A stretch of DNA of 64,000 bases from assembly GCF_001422645.1 (NCBI RefSeq), contig NZ_LMLR01000013.1:443263-507262 (forward strand), read 5' to 3'. Under the pieces are notes generated by a model, which was given only the letters and a program-made list of their open reading frames with translations, had not been told where the DNA came from and searched no databases. Within the stretch, counting starts at the first letter, position 1. Each line of letters opens with the position of its first letter. A program made the position numbers and the translations under genes. Below, one piece after another: positions 8,065-15,991 of the stretch. Origin of the DNA: Arthrobacter sp. Leaf69. GTDB lineage: Bacteria > Actinomycetota > Actinomycetes > Actinomycetales > Micrococcaceae.

Positions 8065-9609
8065 ATGCAGCAGACAGACAGTTCCCGGTCCGGCCCCTCA
8101 GGGGAGCGATCAGGGCCGGCCCTCTCCCTTTCCCACGCGGCCAAGACGTTCGGTCCGGTGGTCGCCCTGGCCGACGGCACCGTTGACATCCGGGCGGGCG
8201 AAATCCACGCACTGGTCGGGGAGAACGGCGCCGGCAAGTCCACGCTGGTCAAGATCCTCGCAGGCCTGCACCACCCGGACTCGGGCGATTTCAGGGTGGG
8301 CGGGGAGAGCGTCCAGTTCCGCAATGTCGGCGACAGCAAGGCCGCCGGAATCTCCGTGATCTACCAGGAGCCCACGCTCTTCCCGGACCTCAGCGTCGCG
8401 GAGAACATCTTCGTCGGCCGCCAGCCCAAGGGCCGGTTCGGCCTGATCAGCAAGGCAACCATGGTCCGGGAGGCGGGCCTGCTTTTCGAGCGGCTTGGCG
8501 TTCCCATCGACCCCACACGGACTGCCGAGGGCCTGTCCATTGCGGACCAGCAGATCATCGAAATCGCCAAGGCCATCTCGCTCGACGCCAAGGTGCTGGT
8601 GATGGACGAGCCCACGGCAGCCCTGAGCGGTGTTGAAGTGGAGCGCCTGTTCGCCGTCGCCCGCAGCCTCAGGGACAAGGGAACCGGCATCCTTTTCATT
8701 TCGCACCGCTTCGATGAGGTCTTCGATCTGTGTGACCGGATCACCGTCATGCGGGACGGCCGTTACATTGCCACGCACCGGACCGCCGACGTCACCGTCG
8801 CGGAGATCGTCCGCGAGATGGTGGGCCGCGACATCGAGGCGCTGTTTCCCAAGACCGTGGCCGAGATCGGGGATACCGTCCTGAAAGTCGACGGACTCAG
8901 CCGGGCCGGGGTCTTCCGCGACATCAGCTTCGACGTCCGCGCCGGGGAGATCGTGGCGCTGGCAGGCCTGGTGGGCGCCGGACGCACGGAGGTGGCGCGC
9001 GCCGTCTTCGGCATCGACCCCTACGACGCCGGAAAAATCAGCTTCAGGGGAAGCACGCTCAAACCCCGCGATCCGCAGGCGGCCATCACAGCGGGCATGG
9101 GATTTGTCCCCGAAGACCGCCGCAAGCAGGGGCTGGTCATGAACCTCTCCGTGGCCCGCAACATCACACTCACCCTGCGGAACAAGCTGGCGACGGCGGG
9201 GCTGATCAACGGCGCCGCCGAGCGCCGCGCAGCCCAGGAATGGAGCAAACGGCTCCAGGTCAAGGCCGGGTCCCAGGAGCACGCGGTCTCCACCCTCTCC
9301 GGCGGAAACCAGCAGAAGGTGGTGCTGGCCAAGTGGCTGGCCATGGACCCGCATCTGCTGATCATCGACGAACCCACCCGCGGAATCGACGTCGGCACCA
9401 AAAGCGAAGTCCACCGTCTCATCTCCGACCTCGCGGGGCGGGGGATCGCCATCCTGATGATCTCCTCGGAACTGCCCGAAGTCCTCGGGATGGCGGACCG
9501 GGTCCTTGTCATGCGCGAAGGGCGGATCACCGCAGAACTGGACCGCGCCGGAGCCAACCCCGAATCCGTCATGCACGCCGCAACGTCTTCCTCAGGAGGA
9601 ACCCCGTGA
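8065..9609 (+). CDS. rhaT: Rhamnose ABC transporter, ATP-binding protein (two ATPase domains)
   Basis: A 514-residue CUT2-type sugar ATPase with two ABC domains. The first has Walker A GENGAGKST (52-60), a degenerate signature LSIADQQ and Walker B VLVMDEPT. The second has the CUT2-typical lack of a normal Walker A (GLVGAGRTE), an intact signature LSGGNQQ and Walker B LLIIDEPT. The start ATG at 8065 lies after the promoter and operators; the open frame extends upstream but into the regulatory region. The stop overlaps the GTG of the first permease. Being followed by two permeases, a lipoprotein binding protein and rhamnose enzymes, it should energise L-rhamnose uptake. The symbol follows Rhizobium leguminosarum usage and is not the E. 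coli RhaT symporter. Confidence 0.9.
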   Translation: MQQTDSSRSGPSGERSGPALSLSHAAKTFGPVVALADGTVDIRAGEIHALVGENGAGKSTLVKILAGLHHPDSGDFRVGGESVQFRNVGDSKAAGISVIYQEPTLFPDLSVAENIFVGRQPKGRFGLISKATMVREAGLLFERLGVPIDPTRTAEGLSIADQQIIEIAKAISLDAKVLVMDEPTAALSGVEVERLFAVARSLRDKGTGILFISHRFDEVFDLCDRITVMRDGRYIATHRTADVTVAEIVREMVGRDIEALFPKTVAEIGDTVLKVDGLSRAGVFRDISFDVRAGEIVALAGLVGAGRTEVARAVFGIDPYDAGKISFRGSTLKPRDPQAAITAGMGFVPEDRRKQGLVMNLSVARNITLTLRNKLATAGLINGAAERRAAQEWSKRLQVKAGSQEHAVSTLSGGNQQKVVLAKWLAMDPHLLIIDEPTRGIDVGTKSEVHRLISDLAGRGIAILMISSELPEVLGMADRVLVMREGRITAELDRAGANPESVMHAATSSSGGTP

Positions 9610-10652
9610 GCTCAGCTCTGGACCACAAGAAGCCAGCGACGACGGCGGCCCCCGGCGGTGCCCGGGGCGCCGCAGCGTCCTTGCTGCGGTTGCGGGAACT
9701 GCCCGTGATCATCGCCCTTGCGCTGCTGGTGCTCGTCACCTACCTGGTCAACCCCCTCTTCCTCACCCCGCAGGGCGTGAAGGACCTCCTGCTGAACGCC
9801 ACCATCGTGATGATCCTGGCCGCCGGGCAAACCCTGCTGATCATCACCCGGAACATCGACTTGTCCGTCGGATCGATGCTGGGACTCGTTGCCTTCGGCA
9901 CCGGCTCCATCTTCTCCGCGATGCCCGACCTTCCGATCTTCGCGGTGTTCGTGATCGGCATGGCCTTCGGCGCGCTGCTCGGGGCAGTCAACGGCTTTCT
10001 GGTGACCGCAGCCAAAGTCCCCGCCCTCGTCATCACCCTCGGAACCCTGTACGTGTTCCGGGGCCTGAACAACGCCTGGGCCGGCGGAAAGCAGTACTTC
10101 GCCGGTGACCGGCCGGACGCCTTTGGCGCACTCTCCGTGGACACCGTGCTGGGGTTTCCCATCATCACGCTGGTGGCCATCCTGGTGGTCGCCGCCGTGG
10201 CGGTATACATGGCCGGCACCCGTCCCGGACGGGACCTGTACGCCATCGGATCCGATCCTGATGCGGCCACTGCCTTCGGCATCAAGGTGTCCAAACGCGT
10301 GTTCCTGGCCTTCCTGGCCAACGGCGCTCTCGCCGGCCTGGCCGGCGTGCTCTATGCCAGCCGCTTCAACTCCGTCGGAGCCACCACGGGCACCGGCATG
10401 GAACTGACCGTCGTGGCTGCCGCCGTCGTCGGGGGAGTGGCGATCTTCGGCGGCAGCGGAACGGTCACCGGAGCGGCCCTCGGCGCCCTGCTCCTGACCA
10501 CGATCACCAGCTCCCTGACCGCCCTGCGGGTCGACAAATTCTGGCAGCAGGCAATCGTCGGCGTACTGATTCTCACGGCCATCATCATCGACCGCGTGGC
10601 AAGCCTGCGCACAGCCAAGAAACTGCGGATAAGCGAGGCGCGCAATGTCTGA
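9606..10652 (+). CDS. rhaP: Rhamnose ABC transporter permease 1
   Basis: A 348-residue CUT2-family permease (RbsC-like) with about ten hydrophobic segments. Characteristic stretches are TRNIDLSVGSMLGL, TLGTLYVFRGLNN and VVAAAVVGGVAIFGGSGT. Translation starts at GTG 9606, overlapping the stop of the ATPase gene, and the gene overlaps the second permease by 8 bp, so the three are tightly coupled. Together with the second permease it should form the heterodimeric membrane channel. Which of the two matches rhaP or rhaQ of Rhizobium cannot be told from order alone. Confidence 0.88.
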   Translation: MSSALDHKKPATTAAPGGARGAAASLLRLRELPVIIALALLVLVTYLVNPLFLTPQGVKDLLLNATIVMILAAGQTLLIITRNIDLSVGSMLGLVAFGTGSIFSAMPDLPIFAVFVIGMAFGALLGAVNGFLVTAAKVPALVITLGTLYVFRGLNNAWAGGKQYFAGDRPDAFGALSVDTVLGFPIITLVAILVVAAVAVYMAGTRPGRDLYAIGSDPDAATAFGIKVSKRVFLAFLANGALAGLAGVLYASRFNSVGATTGTGMELTVVAAAVVGGVAIFGGSGTVTGAALGALLLTTITSSLTALRVDKFWQQAIVGVLILTAIIIDRVASLRTAKKLRISEARNV

Positions 10653-11727
10653 AACCACATCGACAACCGGCACGGCACCGGCGCCGGTGGCTGACAACAC
10701 CAAGCCGCTGGCCTCCGAGCCCAAGGGCAAGACCGGAGCCGCACGGATCCTGGCCGGCCGGGACGCCATCACTATCTATGCCCTGATTGCGTTCCTGATC
10801 TACGCCGCCATCACCATCCCGCGCTTCGCCTCACCGGTGACCACCGGATTCCTCCTCCTGGACGTCATCCCGGTCCTGCTGATCGCCATGCCGATGACCC
10901 TGATCATCATCACCGGCGAAATCGATCTGTCCGTTGCCAGCATTGCCGGGCTGACCAGCGCGCTGATGGGTGTGCTGTGGGCCGGGGGTATGGACATCGG
11001 GCTGGTGCTTGCGATCAGCCTGCTGGCCGGCGTCGCGGCCGGTATGTTCAACGGCTTCCTCATCGCGGTCCTCGGACTGCCCTCCCTGGCAGTCACGATC
11101 GGCACCCTGGCTCTCTTCCGTGGCCTTGCCCTCGTGACCATCGGCGACAACGCCGTGGCCAACTTCCCGAAAGCGCTGACGGCCTTCTTCACCTCCAAGC
11201 TCGGCGGCACGGGCATCCCGACCGTCATGATCGGCGTCGTTGCCGTCATTGTCTTCTTCGGGGTTCTCCTGCACTTCACGCCGTTCGGCCGCGGACTGTT
11301 CGCCATCGGGTACAGCAAGGAGGCCGCCAGCTTCGTGGGCATCAACGTGGCCCGCAGTAAATTCTGGCTCTACGTGGCCTCCGGTGCCGTCTCCGCCCTG
11401 GCCGGGATCTACTGGACGCTGCGCTACACGAGCGCCCGCAGCGACAACGCGTCCGGACTGGAACTGGCCGTCATCGCCGCGGTCCTGCTCGGCGGCGTCT
11501 CGATCTTCGGCGGCAAGGGCTCCATACCCGGCGTCATCGCCGGTGTCCTGCTGATCGGCAGCCTCAACTACGCCCTCCGCCTGGCCCGCGTGTCCGACGT
11601 CGTCCTCATCACCGTGACCGGACTGCTGCTGATCGTGTCCGTGGTGGCGCCAAGCGTCGGCTCCGCGATCAGACAATGGCGCCACACCCGACGCGTCCGC
11701 CGGAGTTTCACCCGCACCACCAACTGA
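10645..11727 (+). CDS. rhaQ: Rhamnose ABC transporter permease 2
   Basis: A 360-residue CUT2 permease paralogous to the preceding gene (TGEIDLSVASIAGL, TIGTLALFRGLAL, AVIAAVLLGGVSIFGGKGS). It has an N-terminal cytoplasmic tail of about 35 residues rich in Thr, Ala and Pro, then about ten membrane segments, and a basic C-terminus (RQWRHTRRVRRS). The start ATG lies 8 bp inside the upstream permease. It is predicted to pair with that permease in the cytoplasmic membrane. Confidence 0.88.
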   Translation: MSETTSTTGTAPAPVADNTKPLASEPKGKTGAARILAGRDAITIYALIAFLIYAAITIPRFASPVTTGFLLLDVIPVLLIAMPMTLIIITGEIDLSVASIAGLTSALMGVLWAGGMDIGLVLAISLLAGVAAGMFNGFLIAVLGLPSLAVTIGTLALFRGLALVTIGDNAVANFPKALTAFFTSKLGGTGIPTVMIGVVAVIVFFGVLLHFTPFGRGLFAIGYSKEAASFVGINVARSKFWLYVASGAVSALAGIYWTLRYTSARSDNASGLELAVIAAVLLGGVSIFGGKGSIPGVIAGVLLIGSLNYALRLARVSDVVLITVTGLLLIVSVVAPSVGSAIRQWRHTRRVRRSFTRTTN

Positions 11728-11804
11728 AAACCTGCCCAGGCACTACCGCTGCCGCGTCCAGACCGGACCGGCCGCACCGACCGCACGAGGAAAAAGGAAG
11801 AACA

Positions 11805-12866
11805 ATGATGTTGAACCGCAAGAGCACAGGCCAGACCGGCCGTTTGGCGGGCATGGTGGCGATCGCTGCCGCCGCCGCACTAGCCCTGACAGCCTGTAAT
11901 GGGGGCTCGGGATCCGACGGCGGCAGCAGCCCCGCCGCGGAGGGGGACCAGAAGATCACCTTCATCCCCAAGCAGCTCAACAACCCTTACACCGACGTCG
12001 TCCTGGGCGGCGGGAAGAAAGGCGCCACGGAAGCCGGCTTCGCTTCCTCCCAGGTGGTCGGGCCGCTCGAGGCCTCCGCCTCCAGCCAGGTGTCCTTCAT
12101 TAATGCCGAGACACAAGCCGGAACGAACGTCATTGTGATCGCCGCCAACGATCCCGACGCCGTCTGCACGGCCCTCGGCGAAGCCCGGTCAGCCGGGGCC
12201 AAGATCGTGGCGTTCGACTCGGACGCCAACCCGGATTGCCGCGACGTCTTTATCAGCCAGGTGGTGGCCAAGGAGGTGGCGCTGATCCAGACCAAGCTGA
12301 TTTCCGAGCAGATCGGCGGCAGCGGCGAAATCGCCATCCTGTCGGCCACCGCAAACGCGACGAACCAGAACGAGTGGATCAAGTTCATGGAGGAGGAGCT
12401 GGCCTCCAACCCCGACTACAAGGACATCAAGCTCGTGGCCAAGGTCTACGGGGACGACAACGACACGAAATCCTTCCAGGAGGCCCAGGGACTCATGCAG
12501 GCCCACCCGAACCTGAAGGGCATCATCTCGCCCACCACGGTCGGCATTGCGGCCACCGCACGGTACCTCTCGACGTCCGAGTACAAGGGCAAAGTCGCCC
12601 TCACGGGACTGGGCCTGCCGAACGAAATGCGCCCCTTTGTCAAGGACGGCACCGTGAAGGAATTTGCCCTCTGGGATCCCGCCCAGCTGGGATACGTTGC
12701 GGCTTTCGCCGGCAAGGCGCTCACGGACGGCACGATGACCGGCGCTGAGGGCGATACCTTCACCGCGGGCGAGCTGGGCGAACGCAAGGTCGAAAAGGGA
12801 GGCCTCGTCATCGTTGGGCCGCCCACGGTCTTCAACGCCGAGAACATCGACAAGTACGACTTCTGA
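11805..12866 (+). CDS. rhaS: Rhamnose ABC transporter, substrate-binding lipoprotein
   Basis: A 353-residue type I periplasmic-binding-protein-fold sugar receptor. It starts with a lipoprotein signal peptide: basic residues, a hydrophobic run, and lipobox LTAC with the acylated cysteine at residue 31. A Gly/Ser linker and the sugar-binding domains follow (FIPKQLNNPYTDVV, VIAANDPDAVC, GIISPTTVGIAATARYL). GGAAG lies just upstream; ATG codons at 11805 and 11808 are both possible. It sits directly after the permeases, as in rhizobial rhaSTPQ, and should capture L-rhamnose outside the membrane. Here rhaS means the binding protein, not the enterobacterial activator of the same name. Confidence 0.9.
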   Translation: MMLNRKSTGQTGRLAGMVAIAAAAALALTACNGGSGSDGGSSPAAEGDQKITFIPKQLNNPYTDVVLGGGKKGATEAGFASSQVVGPLEASASSQVSFINAETQAGTNVIVIAANDPDAVCTALGEARSAGAKIVAFDSDANPDCRDVFISQVVAKEVALIQTKLISEQIGGSGEIAILSATANATNQNEWIKFMEEELASNPDYKDIKLVAKVYGDDNDTKSFQEAQGLMQAHPNLKGIISPTTVGIAATARYLSTSEYKGKVALTGLGLPNEMRPFVKDGTVKEFALWDPAQLGYVAAFAGKALTDGTMTGAEGDTFTAGELGERKVEKGGLVIVGPPTVFNAENIDKYDF

Positions 12867-12996
12867 GCCGCCGCTTCTGAGCGGTCCGCACTGAGCCGCC
12901 GCTTCCGAGCCGCCGGGCAGGCTGGTGACAGCCTGCCCGGCACCACCCCCGCACAGCGCCCCACGAGTTCCTTTTCCATGCCGGAAGGCACCCCAC

Positions 12997-14445
12997 ATGA
13001 ACCAGAACCACCCGGCCGCCCGGCTGCTGAAACCGCACCGCCGCCGGCCCACCCGCATCGGACTTGTCTCCGGCGGCCTCGGCGCCTACTGGCCCCAGTT
13101 TCCCGAGCTGCTGCCCCAGCTGCAGGAATCCGTCCGCTACGTCACCAGCCGCTTCGAGGAACTCGACGCCGACGTCGTCGACACCGGCTTCATCTCCGAC
13201 GCGCAGGAAGCCGCCGCGGCCGGCGAAAAGCTGCGGGTCGCCGACTGCGACCTCATCGTCATCTTCCTGACCACCTACCTGACCTCCTCCATGGTGCTGC
13301 CAATAGCCCAGCGGGCCAAGACTCCGGTCCTGGTGATTGACCTGCAGCCCACCGAGGCCATGGACCACGCCAACTTCGACACCGGCAGATGGCTCGCCTA
13401 CTGCGGCCAATGCCCGGTCCCCGAGGTCGCCAACGTCTTCCGCCGCGCCGGCATCGAGTTCCGCTCTGTCTCCGGACACCTCAAGCAGGAGTCGGCATGG
13501 GAACGCATCACCCAGTGGGTGCACGCTGCCGGCGTCCGCGCCCGGCTGCGCAACGCCCGGCATGGGCTTATGGGCCACCTGTACCCGGGAATGCTGGACG
13601 TCGCCACCGACCTCACCACCGTGTCCACCACCTTCGGCTCGCACGTCGAGGTGCTGGAGTTCGATGACCTCCGTGAACGGGTCAACGGGGTCACCGACGC
13701 GGAGGTCGCTGACCGCCTCGACCTTGCCCGGCAGTTGTTTGTCCTCGACGAATCCGTGAACGACGACGACTTCGCCTGGGGTGCCAAAGTATCCGTCGGC
13801 CTGGACCGGCTCGTGGAGGACTTCGACCTGGACTCCGTGGCCTACTATCACCGCGGCCTCGCCGGTGAACAGCACGAACGGCTCGGCGCCGGGATGATTC
13901 TGGGGTCCTCCATCCTCACGGCCCGGGGAATCCCGATGGCCGGTGAATTCGAACTGCGTACCTCCATCGCCATGCTTGCCGCGCAGGCGATCGGCGCGGG
14001 CGGATCATTCACTGAAATCCAGGCCCTGAACTTCTTCGACAACGTGGTGGAGATGGGCCACGACGGCCCCGCCCACCTGGCGGTGTCCGCGCAGGATCCG
14101 CTGCTGCGCGGCCTCGGCGTCTTCCACGGCAAACGCGGCTGGGGCGTATCGGTCGAATTCGACGTGCGGCACGGCCCGGTCACCACGTTCGGCCTCGGCC
14201 AGGACCCGGACGGCAGCTACGTGTTCATCACCTCGGAAGGTGAAGTGGTGCCCGGCCCGCTCCTGGCGATCGGCAATACGACCTCCCGGGTGGACTTCGG
14301 CGGGGACCCGGGACTCTGGGTGGACCACTGGAGCCAGACCGGCATCGGCCACCACTGGGCACTCTGCGTCGGACACCGCGCGGCAGACATCAAGGCAGCC
14401 GCGTCCCTGCTGGGCATCGAACACCGGCAGGTGGTGGTGCCATGA
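12997..14445 (+). CDS. L-fucose/L-arabinose isomerase-fold protein in the rhamnose operon
   Basis: A 482-residue protein with the two-part layout of the L-fucose/L-arabinose isomerase superfamily: an N-terminal Rossmann-like part (RIGLVSGGLGAYWPQF, DLIVIFLTTYLTSSMV) and a C-terminal metal-site domain (GAGGSFTEIQALNFFDNVVEMGHDGPAH, followed by GKRGWGVSVEFDVRHGPV). The acid and histidine residues in EMGHDGPAH fit the family's metal ligands. A true L-rhamnose isomerase (rhaI) is encoded two genes downstream, so this protein is probably not the main rhamnose isomerase. It may isomerise a related deoxy-sugar taken up by the same transporter. Its stop overlaps the ATG of the mutarotase gene, so it belongs to the operon. 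Confidence 0.75.
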   Translation: MNQNHPAARLLKPHRRRPTRIGLVSGGLGAYWPQFPELLPQLQESVRYVTSRFEELDADVVDTGFISDAQEAAAAGEKLRVADCDLIVIFLTTYLTSSMVLPIAQRAKTPVLVIDLQPTEAMDHANFDTGRWLAYCGQCPVPEVANVFRRAGIEFRSVSGHLKQESAWERITQWVHAAGVRARLRNARHGLMGHLYPGMLDVATDLTTVSTTFGSHVEVLEFDDLRERVNGVTDAEVADRLDLARQLFVLDESVNDDDFAWGAKVSVGLDRLVEDFDLDSVAYYHRGLAGEQHERLGAGMILGSSILTARGIPMAGEFELRTSIAMLAAQAIGAGGSFTEIQALNFFDNVVEMGHDGPAHLAVSAQDPLLRGLGVFHGKRGWGVSVEFDVRHGPVTTFGLGQDPDGSYVFITSEGEVVPGPLLAIGNTTSRVDFGGDPGLWVDHWSQTGIGHHWALCVGHRAADIKAAASLLGIEHRQVVVP

Positions 14446-14819
14446 ATACCCGGCGCGTCTGCTTCCAGCTCCAGCTCAAACCCGGGCTCATCGCGGAATA
14501 CACGGCCCGGCACGCCGCCGTCTGGCCGGAAATGCTCCAGGCCCTCAAATCGTCCGGCTGGAACAATTATTCCCTTTTCCTCCGCCCCGACGGGCTGCTG
14601 ATCGGCTACTTCGAAACCGACAGCCTCGAAGAAGCCCAGGCCCGGATGGCAGCCACGGACGCCAACGCCCGCTGGCAGGCCGAAATGTCCGGCTTCTTCG
14701 AAGACCTGCACGGAACCCCGGATGCGGGATTCCTCCAACTGACCGAAGTATTCAACCTCGAGGACCAGCTGGCCGCCGCCACGTCCGCCCTCACCCAGTC
14801 CAAGTCCCTAGGAGACTGA
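14442..14819 (+). CDS. rhaM: L-rhamnose mutarotase
   Basis: A 125-residue RhaM/RhaU-type protein, slightly longer than the usual 104 or so. Family features are RVCFQLQLKPGLIAEY, the conserved ARHAAVWPEM with the histidine expected in the active site, GWNNYSLFLRPDGLLIGYFE and WQAEMSGFF. It interconverts the alpha and beta anomers of L-rhamnose, feeding the isomerase with the form it accepts. It overlaps the upstream gene by ATGA and is 1 bp from rhaI. Confidence 0.92.
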   Translation: MNTRRVCFQLQLKPGLIAEYTARHAAVWPEMLQALKSSGWNNYSLFLRPDGLLIGYFETDSLEEAQARMAATDANARWQAEMSGFFEDLHGTPDAGFLQLTEVFNLEDQLAAATSALTQSKSLGD

Positions 14820-14820
14820 C

Positions 14821-15987
14821 GTGTCTATCCCCACCGCCGTTCTAACCACCCTCGAACAACAGAGCATCGAACTGCCCTCCTGGGCCTTCGGCAATTCCGG
14901 CACCCGGTTCAAGGTCTTCACCACCCCGGGCACCCCCCGCACCATCGAGGAAAAACTCGCCGACGCCGCCCAGGTCAACGCCCTGACGGGGCTGGCCCCG
15001 TCGGTGGCCCTGCACATTCCCTGGGACAAAGTGGACGATTACGCGGCACTCGCGAAATACGCGGACGGCCTCGGCGTCAAGCTCGGAACGATCAACAGCA
15101 ACACGTTCCAGGACGACGACTACAAGTTCGGGAGCCTCACGCACAGCGATCCGGCCGTGCGCCAAAAGGCCGTAGACCACATGTACGAGTGCCTGGAAAT
15201 CATGAACATGACCGGCTCGCGGGACCTGAAGATCTGGCTGGCGGACGGCACCAACTACCCGGGCCAGGGCAATATGCGCTCCCGCCAGGACTGGCTGGCC
15301 GAATCCCTCCGCAAGGTTTATGACCGTCTCGGCGAGGACCAGCGGATGGTCCTGGAGTACAAATTCTTCGAGCCGGCTTTCTATCACACCGATGTCCCGG
15401 ACTGGGGCACCTCCTACGTGCACTGCGCCGCCCTGGGCGAGAAGGCCAAGGTCTGCCTGGACACCGGCCACCACGCACCCGGGACCAACATCGAGTTCAT
15501 CGTCGCGCAGCTCCTGCGGCTGGGGAAACTCGGGTCCTTCGACTTCAACTCCCGCTTCTACGCCGATGATGACCTGATCGTGGGCGCCGCGGATCCGTTC
15601 CAGCTGTTCCGGATCATGACGGAAGTGGTGCGCGGCGGCGGGCTGGAGCCGGCCGCCGGGGTGGCGTTCATGCTGGACCAGTGCCACAACATCGAGGGGA
15701 AGATCCCGGGCCAGATCCGTTCCGTGCTCAACGTCCAGGAAATGACCGCAAGGGCCCTCCTTGTCGACACCACAGCCCTTGACGCCGCCCAGAACGCGGG
15801 AGATGTCCTCGCTGCCAACGCGGTGCTGATGGACGCGTTCTACACTGACGTCCGCCCCGGGCTGGCTGAATGGCGCGAATCACGGGGCCTGCCCGCAGAC
15901 CCGATGGCCGCCTTCGCCGCCAGCGGTTACCAGGAGCACATCAATGCCGAACGCCAAGGCGGCCACCAGGCCGGATGGGGAGCCTAA
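14821..15987 (+). CDS. rhaI: L-rhamnose isomerase (RhaI type)
   Basis: A 388-residue TIM-barrel isomerase of the Pseudomonas/rhizobial RhaI type rather than E. coli RhaA. Visible signature stretches are SWAFGNSGTRFKVF, GLAPSVALHIPWDK, LKIWLADGTNYPGQ, MVLEYKFFEPAFYHTDVPDWG, CLDTGHHAPGTNIEFI and GSFDFNSRFYADDDL, which carry the Glu, Asp and His residues expected to bind two divalent metals. It converts L-rhamnose to L-rhamnulose. It starts at GTG 14821, with GGAG 6 nt upstream, immediately after the mutarotase stop. Confidence 0.93.
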   Translation: MSIPTAVLTTLEQQSIELPSWAFGNSGTRFKVFTTPGTPRTIEEKLADAAQVNALTGLAPSVALHIPWDKVDDYAALAKYADGLGVKLGTINSNTFQDDDYKFGSLTHSDPAVRQKAVDHMYECLEIMNMTGSRDLKIWLADGTNYPGQGNMRSRQDWLAESLRKVYDRLGEDQRMVLEYKFFEPAFYHTDVPDWGTSYVHCAALGEKAKVCLDTGHHAPGTNIEFIVAQLLRLGKLGSFDFNSRFYADDDLIVGAADPFQLFRIMTEVVRGGGLEPAAGVAFMLDQCHNIEGKIPGQIRSVLNVQEMTARALLVDTTALDAAQNAGDVLAANAVLMDAFYTDVRPGLAEWRESRGLPADPMAAFAASGYQEHINAERQGGHQAGWGA

Positions 15988-15991
15988 GACC

